Below, in pieces: positions 56,571 through 64,000 of a stretch of DNA of 64,000 bases (the stretch's first letter is position 1; every line of letters starts with the position of its first letter). The notes below the pieces were generated by a model. The model searched no databases. It was not told where the DNA came from and saw only the letters and a list, made by a program, of their open reading frames with translations. Position numbers and translations under genes: made by a program. Source of the DNA: Sphaerulina vaccinii (Eukaryota; Ascomycota; Dothideomycetes; Mycosphaerellales; Mycosphaerellaceae); NCBI GenBank assembly GCA_022570795.1, contig JAKUDP010000003.1, forward strand, positions 248,001 to 312,000. The letters are read 5' to 3'.

Positions 56571-58230
56571 ATGTCAGCCAGCCCCAAGAAGAAGCCATCA
56601 CACAAGCGACGCCAGTCGCGTCTTATATCTGAGCTGCAAGGCGTGCCCGTGTCAGGCGACAGCATCTTCAAGAATCCCGACATAGCCTCCGTCAAGGACA
56701 CGGCATCAGAGTCAGGCACGGTTGTCGACCCTGAGGAAGCAGCAGAGGCCATCGCTGCTGCCACTCTCGCACAGCTTCCAACTTACGCCGACAAGTGGAT
56801 CATCAATCCCGTCCACCACGCGACGACGACCAAAACCAACACCACTACAGCGAACAGCACCAGGCCGAATACTTACCATTCTGCAGACACAGCCATGACG
56901 GGCAACCAGTCTGCCGAGGAGCAGGAGGCCATGCAGAACAAGGTCATCAATGAGGAATACAAGATATGGAAGAAGAACAGCGTGTTTCTCTACGACATCA
57001 TCTACAGTCGCGCGCTGGACTGGCCGACACTCACCACACAATGGCTGCCAGACGTGAAGCAAGAGCCCGGCAAGACATCACGACAGCACAGGATGATCTT
57101 GGGCACACACACCAGTGGCAACGCCACCGACTACCTGCAGATCGCTCACATCAATCTGCCCCAACCACCTGCTATGTCTATGGCAGACTACAATGCGGGG
57201 AGTGAGGAGCTGGGAGGCAAGTAGTATCCTCCACATACAGCTGGAGACATGCTAATATCTGCTAGGCCACGGCGCTGCCAAAGAGCCCATCGTGTTCTCC
57301 GTCGTGCAGAAGATCACACATCCTGGCGAAGTCAACAAGGCGCGCTACCAACCACAGAATCCTAATATCATCGCCACGTGGGCACCTGATTACAACCTCT
57401 ACATTTGGGACCGCACGAAGCACTCGTCTGTACCGAATGGTATCGTCAAGCCGCAAGTCATACTCAAGGGTCACATTGGAGAAGGGTTCGCAGTAGAATG
57501 GAACCCCTTCACAGAGGGCGAGCTCATTTCCGGAAGTGAAGATAAGACTGTCAGACTCTGGAATCTGACGCGAGACTTCTCACGCGACAACATCACTACG
57601 TCGCCAGCCCGAACATTCACGCACCACTCTGCTGTCGTCAATGATGTGCAATACCATCCAATGCACGGCAAGAACCTCTGGGGATCCGTGTCTGACGATC
57701 TTACCATGTGCCTCATGGACAATCGATCCAAGTCAGACAGCAAGCCTGCCATTCTGTTCAAAAATGCGCACACTGACGCCATCAACACACTCTCCTTTCA
57801 CCCCAAGCACGACAAGCTCTTTGCCACTGGGTCCGCAGACAAGTCCATTGGCATCTTCGATCTACGATTCCCCGAGCATGGCAAGATCCACAGCCTCGAA
57901 GGGCACAAGGACGTTATTACCAAGGTCGACTGGCACCCCTTCGACTCTGGCATTCTCGCATCGAGCTCGAACGACCGCCGCGTCATGTTCTGGGATCTTT
58001 CCAAAGGAGGTGCAGAACAAACACCTGAAGATGCCGAAGATGGTCCTCCGGAGGCGCTATTCATGCATGGTGGTCACACTCAGAGGATTAGTGATTTCTC
58101 TTGGAATAAGAATGACCCATGGGTGATCTGCTCAACGTCCGAGGACAACATAATCCAGTGTTGGAGGCCAAGTCGCCATCTGGTAGAAGTGTTACCCGCG
58201 AATGTCCAACGCAGAGAAGTGGAAGAGTAG
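56571..58230 (+). CDS. HAT2: Histone-binding WD40 protein (Hat2/Msi1/RbAp48 family)
   Basis: Histone H4 chaperone subunit of the Hat1 acetyltransferase and related chromatin complexes. Exons 56571-57216 and 57266-58230; 1611 nt, 536 residues. The 49-bp intron has a GC donor (GGCAAGT) and a TAG acceptor; only this GC-AG junction keeps the frame and gives EELGGHGAAKEPIVFSVVQKI. Family blocks: VINEEYKIWKKNSVFLYD, LDWPTLTTQWLP, HPGEVNKARYQPQNPNIIAT, then WD repeats (LISGSEDKTVRLWNL, LFATGSADKSIGIFDLR, ILASSSNDRRVMFWDL). The 108-residue N-terminal extension is unusual; an in-frame ATG at 56895 (MTGNQSAEEQ) would give the standard length. Confidence 0.92.
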
Positions 58231-59258
58231 GAACGGAAGCGAGCGTTGGCACTAGAGCGGACCAGGAGCGTGAAGCAGGGAGAAGAGATCAGTATCGAAA
58301 AAACAGTACCGAAAGCTTCGTGCTTCGAGCAGACTCTGCGCAGCCGGAGCGATCAATCGGTGAAGATGAGCGCATGCGAGAAGATCAGAGAAGGACGGAC
58401 CAGCTGCGGGCGCAGCGCATTGCAGGTCTGCTGGGTAGACATGACCCCATGTGCCTTTGCGGATGCGAAGGGCGCTAGCCTCATAACAGAAGATGCCATT
58501 GCACGCGATGAGCACGTATCTCCAAAGATATGCACTACCAGAATCAATGATAACTTGGAGGGCGGTTGGCACAGGCACTTACTGCAAGAGAGAGTTGAGG
58601 CATTCTGACAGACTAGCGTTCTTAAGCGCCACAGACGTGGACCCAGACTGGTACGTTCAGCCATGACTGGGCTTCACTTGGCAATCTGCAACACTCAATG
58701 GGACATTCCGGCCAGCGGAGAGAATACACGGCCTGTTCGCGACTGATCTACGACAATATACATACTTTCGCCAATGTACCGCGATCAGCCTCTGTCCAAG
58801 ACGCTGTGTCTGCATGTCAACTCGCTTGCGTTCCCTTTCATGGAAGGTCAAGCACTCGACAGCCTCGCTTCACGCCCTGACTCAAGACAGACTTCCTCTT
58901 GCTATACCGCAGAACACGACACGAAACGCCTTTCTGCCAAGACAACATCGCGTCACAAGATGTTGATCTTGAAAGGGTCAACGTAGGGCTGCTGGTTCCA
59001 GGTGTCTCATAGGTCGCATTGTCCCGAAGTATGCTATACCAGGAACGCAGACATGCTGATCATACAGACAAACAGGAAAACGATGTTGCGCACAAGGCCT
59101 TGTCGACGTGGATCGCAAGTTCAGACTTGGAGAATGTTAGCGACGAAGAGGATATATAAGGCTGGTAGAATCCCTGAGGAAGTCCTGCTCATCAGCTCAT
59201 CAACACTGACATCAATATCCACATATCCAACACATACTTCATCAGTCATTCAACCAAC
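58231..59258. other. Intergenic, HAT2 3' flank and small secreted protein promoter
   Basis: 1 kb. A 120-codon frame right after the HAT2 stop has no protein character and is probably 3' UTR. TATATA at 59153-59158 serves the next gene. Confidence 0.45.
59153..59158 (+). promoter_or_regulatory. TATA box of the small secreted protein gene
   Basis: GATATATAAGG, about 100 bp upstream of the ATG at 59259, followed by a pyrimidine/CA-rich leader (TCATCAACACTGACATC) typical of fungal 5' UTRs. Confidence 0.5.
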
Positions 59259-59685
59259 ATGCAGATCACCTCTCTCCTCGCAGCCACCGTCCTAGCACTC
59301 TCAGGGGGCGTACAAGCTCAACACGGCTTCGCAGCTTTCCAAGGCACAGGCTATACTGGCAGAAACACCCGCACTGGCACTCGGTACGTCCAACTCATAC
59401 CACCATCAAGAACCCGCTGACTCTCAACTTACAGCGGCACTTTCAACCTCGGTTTCACAGCCGCTTCTTATCGCTACACTGGTACAGCTGGCGATGGCTG
59501 TTGCGCGAAGACTTGTATGAATCGACGGGTAAGTGTATAGTATGCGACGAGGTGGACCGGGGCTGATATTTGGGGTATAGGAGACTGGGTCTTTCTGTCA
59601 GCCGAGATCGAATAATCATGTTGCTACGGGTAACAGGTTCAATAAGGTTTTGATGGGATGCGGGAATGATATTTTGAATTGCTAG
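59259..59685 (+). CDS. Small secreted cysteine-rich protein
   Basis: Exons 59259-59383, 59435-59528 and 59581-59685, introns of 51 and 52 bp (GTACGT, GTAAGT); 324 nt, 107 residues. Signal peptide MQITSLLAATVLALSGGVQA. The mature part has a Gly/Thr-rich N-terminal half (GYTGRNTRTGTR), then six Cys: GDGCCAKTCM, SFCQP, MGCGN and a final C-terminal Cys. Size, secretion and paired Cys fit an effector or antimicrobial-type protein; no named family recognised. Intact, with a good TATA promoter. Neighbour of an AT-rich repeat relic. Confidence 0.75.
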
Positions 59686-60039
59686 AGTGGTTTGAGGTTC
59701 AGATATACTCAGGTTCTGTCAATGAGGAGCAAAGGAGCTGAAACGCAATTGAACGAAGTCTGTCACTCCCATTGACTTGGGGAACCGTAGTTGGAGTGTG
59801 AACTTAGCACTGTCCCAGGACAAATTGGCTGACTCAACCGCGTGTACCTCGTCCTCTTCTCCTTCTCCGTTCTCCTTCTTTCGACATCTCTGGTCACAGC
59901 AAGTCACAAATGAGAGCAGACTACACATCTCGGATGAAGTCTGTCCTTGTCCAGTCTGGCAGACACTTGAGTGCTCTCATGCTCCCGATGATGCAACATC
60001 AACTTACAGTACTAGGTCATAAGTCTGCACCCGCTGAAA

Positions 60040-60610
60040 TTCCAAGACACGCTGCAACACATAACACAACGTGTATAAGAGCGAACGTCCTGAAACTTTC
60101 TAGCCTACTAGATACGATAGTCTTCTATAAGTCGTATATATAATGTTAAACATTTGGAGTACGTTGTCGTAAGTTTGTCTATCTAGCTATATATTTGCGA
60201 AAGATGCCTTTTCGACCTAGAACATTATATACTCGGTAGAACCTATACCTTATACTTTGTAGACTTAGTATATAGGACCTAACGAACAGATCTTATATAT
60301 ATTGTTAGTAGAATAGAGCACGTTGTCGCAAGTTATAAAGGCGCGACCTTAAGAAAGCTCGGATTTAGCTCGATTTACTAGCAAATCTAAGGGTTTGCGA
60401 CCTACGTCTACTTTAGGCGACGGTAGCGACCCGATACAGCGGCGACAACCTACAAGAAGTTAAGACGTGATAGAAAGAGGTCGAGATAACAGATCTAGAG
60501 TGTTATAGGGTACCTTGTCTAGTAATATTATCGATATTTATCGTTGCGAAAGCGTCGGGTTTAGGCGTAAAACAGCTAAAGACGCAAACTTATGACCTGA
60601 AACTGTACAA
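60040..60610. mobile_element. AT-rich repeat relic with RIP-like composition
   Basis: About 570 bp very rich in TA dinucleotides with few CA/TG but many CG retained, as produced by repeat-induced point mutation (CA to TA). No open frame. A motif ACGTTGTCG[TC]AAGTT occurs at about 60152 and 60321. The parent element cannot be identified. Flanks return to normal composition on both sides. Confidence 0.55.
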
Positions 60611-61004
60611 CAGACTGGCGGCTGGTGGCCTGATGAATGCAGCTACAGAAGACCTTCCACATGGAGTAACTCTTCGAAGATCTGAGCGGCTTTATTACTC
60701 TCTTCTCCAACACTCTGGGACCTATGAGATACTACTCTGCATTTCTGCATCATATGCTCTACGCCCAGAGTCTGTTCTGAGAACGGATCCGCACGCTCCG
60801 CTCTCGATTGAGCGTTTCTGCACACAAACAGCACTCAAGCCGCGAAGCACACCGGACAGCGACGCCTAGTAGCAACCATCATATGCAAAACAAAGGAGTT
60901 CAAGCTTCAGCTGTTCAGCCTTGGTGTAACATCATCAACGGAAGTGCAACAAGACTTACAGCTGTCGTGAGGCTGAGAGAATTGAGGCCGCTCCAGTGAG
61001 GTGC

Positions 61005-61010
61005 TATAAA
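61005..61010 (+). promoter_or_regulatory. TATA box of the GH5 gene
   Basis: TATAAA in GGTGCTATAAAGCAG, about 63 bp before the ATG at 61073. Confidence 0.55.
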
Positions 61011-61072
61011 GCAGACATCCGCACAGCTGCATTTCAAGTAATGCCAGGCCACTTTACGACGATATCGCCATC

Positions 61073-62363
61073 ATGAGATTAGGATACGCCCTCAGTGCTG
61101 CCTTCGCGGCGTGTGTGTCTGCTGCCAACTCGTTCTCGGGCTCCAATCTCTACTATGCCGCTGGACTGAGCCAAGACCAGCAAAAGACACTGTTCTCGAA
61201 CCTCAAGATTGCTGGTGTGCAAGTCCTTCGAGTCTGGCTAGATGGTGAGCAGCGATCAGACATTTGCGAGATTCTCGTAGACTGACACTTTCTAGGCCAG
61301 GACTCGCCACAGAAAGGAACCTACTTCTCGAGCTACCCATACCTTGAAGGCTACGCCCCAGGACCATTCAACGATACTGTTTTAAACAGACTGGATGACT
61401 TCATGCACAACGCCCAAGGCTACGGCATCAAGCTCATTATATCTTTCCACAGCTACAATGCTTTGGAGAACAACAAGGACTTCTATGGCAAGTACTACGG
61501 CACTGGCGACTTCTACACCGACGCGAACGCCATTGCCTACTACAAGAAGCGTGTTGCCCATGTCATGGCCCACGTCAATCCGAACAATGGCAAGCCATGG
61601 TCTCAGAGCCCAGAGTACATCTTTGCTTTCGAGACTCAGAATGAGGCTATGCATGGCAATGTATGATTATGGAACGAACTTACTGCTATACTTGACTAAT
61701 CGGTGTACAGGAGAACCCATCGGCTTTGACAAAGTGGCAATGTGACATCGCTGGCGCCATCAAGAGCAACCTTCAAGGTCGAACAGACATCCTAGTGACC
61801 ACAGGCGGAGCATCCTACCTAGCCACTTCAGTCCAAGACCCCTACTTCTCCTGTGCAGCCCTTGATGTAATCGCTATTCACGCATACGGTCTTGGCGATC
61901 TGACAACATCTGCTCTCAAGCCATACGTTGACAAGGCTGTCAAGGCGGGAAAAAAGCTCATCGTAGGTTCTACCAAAGATCATCACCTCTAATGACTGTA
62001 CTGACTGTGCTATAGATGCAAGAGTGGGGAATGTGCTATTATGATACATCCAACAATAACTGCCCGAAAGGCAATGCGCTTCCTGCTACAACCAGAGACG
62101 ACAATATCAAGAAGTATGCCGACCAGATCAGTGCAGCTGGAGTACCTTGGATGTATTGGCAGATTATACCTAATGCTGACCCGCACGATGGGTATGACTA
62201 TGAAGTAAGCAGAAAGGTGTGGTCTTGACTGGGATCGACCTCGCTGACGTGTTTGGTATAGGTCGGCATCAACAGCCAGAACTGGGGACAGCTGAAAGCT
62301 GCCTCGCAAGTCACGAAGCAGTACTCATCGCCTTTCGATTTCTCAAAATGGCTGCCCTCGTAA
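61073..62363 (+). CDS. Secreted glycoside hydrolase family 5-type enzyme
   Basis: Predicted extracellular beta-glycanase (mannanase/glucanase-like); the exact substrate is not readable. Five exons: 61073-61244, 61296-61660, 61711-61962, 62016-62204 and 62262-62363; introns 50-57 bp; 1080 nt, 359 residues. Signal peptide to about residue 18 (ACVSAAN). TIM-barrel landmarks: VLRVWLDG on an early strand, IKLIISFHSYN, the acid/base Glu in FAFETQNEAM, AIHAYG, the nucleophile Glu in MQEWGMCYY after intron 3, and WMYWQI. The spacing of the two Glu fits clan GH-A. No carbohydrate-binding module. Intact. Confidence 0.82.
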
Positions 62364-62718
62364 GAGCGTGTATCTACAACATTCCATACGCGGGTGTTTC
62401 GGGAATGCTTAGTGCTAAAGAAGTTGAGGCAAACGCGACCACAGTAGCGAGCTGGTCATATATGAGAGCAAAAAAGCTTGTAGGAGATTTTGAGTACACG
62501 CCAAAGAACTCTCGCAGTGCCGTAGCGATCTTTGCCTGTTCAGCATACTGTGCCTCTGCGGAGCAGTTGACATTTGCTACCTTAAAGACTACACATAGGA
62601 TACCAGCGCACTACCGGGCCACTGTCCACCGCTGCTCCACGCCAAGTACACCAAGCTATTGGCAATTGCCCTCAAGCTCAAGAACAATCTCTATAGCCAT
62701 AGCATAGCCTTCCGGAGA
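62364..62718. other. Intergenic between GH5 and membrane protein genes
   Basis: About 350 bp; nothing recognised. Confidence 0.45.
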
Positions 62719-63213
62719 ATGCCAACTGAACAGCCTCTCCGCGAGCAGGACACAGTCCTCAGCAACTTCCGCCTCATCGCCTCATGGTGGAATCTGTTCG
62801 TCTTCGCCATCAATCCGGCGTTGTCCTGGGCCTGGTTCTTCTACGTCGTACTTCACATCGTCAGAAAGAGACGTCTCGATGCTGTTATGAGTCCCTATGC
62901 ACAGTTCTACCTGGGACTAGCATACATATTGGCGGCAGTCTGGCTCGCATGTCACACTAGGCAAACGATCTTGGATCAGTTCGAGCGAGCAGGATATGTG
63001 CAGCAACCCACCACACGAAGGGGCATCGATCTGTTTCTTAACTTGGCTGTGATCGTAGCTTGCTGGTATGGGGTACAGAACTGGTGTAATGACGCGGAGT
63101 TTGATGACTTTCGAATGTATGCATACATTGTGTGTTCTGGGCTCATGCTATGGGGTGGCATTTTTCTTGCATTGCTTGGCCCGACGCTCTGGTTTTCGGT
63201 GCGGACTAGGTGA
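62719..63213 (+). CDS. Four-span membrane protein, hypothetical
   Basis: 164 residues from MPTEQPLREQD; an in-frame ATG at 62659 is less likely. Hydrophobic spans at about 27-48 (SWAWFFYVVLHIV), 62-80 (FYLGLAYILAAVWLACH), 103-120 (LFLNLAVIVACWYGV) and 133-158. Both ends are charged. Small fungal integral membrane protein; family unknown. Confidence 0.65.
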   Translation: MPTEQPLREQDTVLSNFRLIASWWNLFVFAINPALSWAWFFYVVLHIVRKRRLDAVMSPYAQFYLGLAYILAAVWLACHTRQTILDQFERAGYVQQPTTRRGIDLFLNLAVIVACWYGVQNWCNDAEFDDFRMYAYIVCSGLMLWGGIFLALLGPTLWFSVRTR

Positions 63214-63787
63214 AAGAGGACGGTCTACTGCACTCCGTGATCAGCAAGATCCATCCCCTTGACATATGGTTCAGGTCTTGGTTGCAGATGCAGAAGTTGC
63301 AGAGGCAGAAAGATGGCTGGAAGACGCTTGCAGTGCTGAAGTGGAAGCAGAGGTGTCTTGGTGCGATGGGAACTCGATGTTCTCAGTGCGATGGGACTCA
63401 ATGCGATGTGCTATGGGAACTCGATGCTCTCAGGATACCGAATCGCATGCTGAACAGTGTGTTCGAGGGCGACATGACGTGGTGGAACCGGGGATAGAGG
63501 TCAAGAAGCATGATTCGTCGATGTTCCCTCGTAGCTGCGACGATGTCTTCCAATAGCAAGCTTGCTAATCATACGGAGAACGTCGTGATAGTCGTATTGG
63601 TCGTGTTTGTCTTCACGATGCGGTGCCATATGGTGTATGTAATCAAATGCCGGCCAGCAGAGTTCACGTCTCAAGGATGAACCTTCTTGGCTGAAGTGAT
63701 GACTGAGCAGAAAACCATTGCCATAGTCGTTCTGCAGAGATCACGAACTCCATCACACTATACTGGAGTGCGACGGAGCAGGATATC
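63214..63787. other. Intergenic with a short imperfect repeat
   Basis: About 570 bp. At 63364-63434 the phrase GATGGGAACTCGATG..TCTCAG recurs imperfectly. Otherwise nothing. Confidence 0.4.
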
Positions 63788-64000
63788 ATGGAGCTTGAAC
63801 AGACCCGTGTTGTTGATCGAACCAGGACCTACGATCTGTACAAGGCCGCGAGGAAGCGCAACGAGCTCACGCGTATGGCATACGCACAGCCACTCTCGGG
63901 TATCTTGTACGAGAGCAAGCTGATCGGCGGATCCTTCAAAGACGTGTATGTTGCCGTACTACACGACTTCGATCCGGCTAGTGGCGTGCGAATCTTTTGT
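63788..64000 (+). CDS. 5' end of an unknown gene, cut by the window edge
   Basis: From MELEQTRVVDRTRTYDLYK the frame is open for 71 codons to the right edge. The sequence looks coding (charged N-terminal helix, then YESKLIGGSFKDVYVAVLHD). Not enough to name a family; the GGSFKDVYVAV piece resembles a kinase glycine loop and following strand but no further motif is visible. Confidence 0.5.
   Translation, partial: MELEQTRVVDRTRTYDLYKAARKRNELTRMAYAQPLSGILYESKLIGGSFKDVYVAVLHDFDPASGVRIFC

Noticed and set aside
58246..58608. 120-codon frame after HAT2
   Set aside because: No domain, biased composition, directly after the stop codon; more likely 3' UTR.
1..64000. CRISPR arrays, prokaryotic operons, rRNA genes
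   Set aside because: None present; gene structure is eukaryotic throughout and the only spaced repeats are the minisatellite and the short duplications listed.

Overview
The window looks like nuclear DNA of a filamentous ascomycete, most likely a dothideomycete; that class call is inference from gene content and intron style. Introns are short (mostly 42-90 bp), with GTAAGT/GTATGT-type donors, CTAAC/CTGAC branch sites and TAG/CAG acceptors. Genes are monocistronic and densely packed on both strands. The set combines fungal housekeeping genes (COQ8, HID1, PRP45, YIH1, XRN1, HAT2) with fungal accessory families: a HET-domain protein, a P450, a drug:H+ antiporter-type MFS, a secreted NucA/NucB nuclease, GH5 and small secreted proteins.

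Layout. 0-24 kb is accessory: a hypothetical ORF, a broken HET gene, a kappa-class GST, an amidase, COQ8, a frameshifted P450, a frameshifted secreted protein, an intact secreted NucA/NucB-type nuclease, a very large SGNH-hydrolase/FG-GAP/cysteine-rich gene with two lesions, a stand-alone adenylation enzyme and an MFS transporter. Four genes here (HET, P450, secreted protein, SGNH) carry frameshifts and/or in-frame stops, so this block is either decaying or carries indel errors. 24.3-28 kb holds the 3' part of an RGG-tail gene, a roughly 1 kb minisatellite of 92/99-bp units, and an unrecognised two-exon gene with a tandem duplication upstream. 28-35.4 kb holds HID1, a C48-protease-like relic and two divergent atypical kinases that share a promoter dense in ACAAAG motifs. 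35.7-38.4 kb holds a three-exon small secreted protein and a tRNA-Pro(UGG) gene. 39-47 kb holds an ankyrin protein, a one-TM protein, PRP45/YIH1 head to head and a Ser-rich protein. 47-51.7 kb has no gene I can defend. 51.7-58.2 kb holds XRN1 and HAT2 head to head. 59-64 kb holds a small cysteine-rich secreted protein, an AT-rich RIP-like relic, a GH5 enzyme, a multi-span membrane protein and the 5' end of a further gene.

The most unusual observation is the tRNA-Pro(UGG) gene. Besides the normal 17-nt anticodon-loop intron, it is split between positions 48 and 49 by 52 nt that has every hallmark of a spliceosomal intron (GTATGT donor, CTAAC branch site, CCTAG acceptor). Removing both insertions gives a well-paired 72-nt tRNA. 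Other points of gene architecture are a 6-nt microexon encoding part of a calcium-binding FG-GAP loop, a GC-AG intron in HAT2, and a 4-nt first coding exon in XRN1.

All exon boundaries were read by eye from splice motifs, frame and family knowledge. No search or alignment was run.
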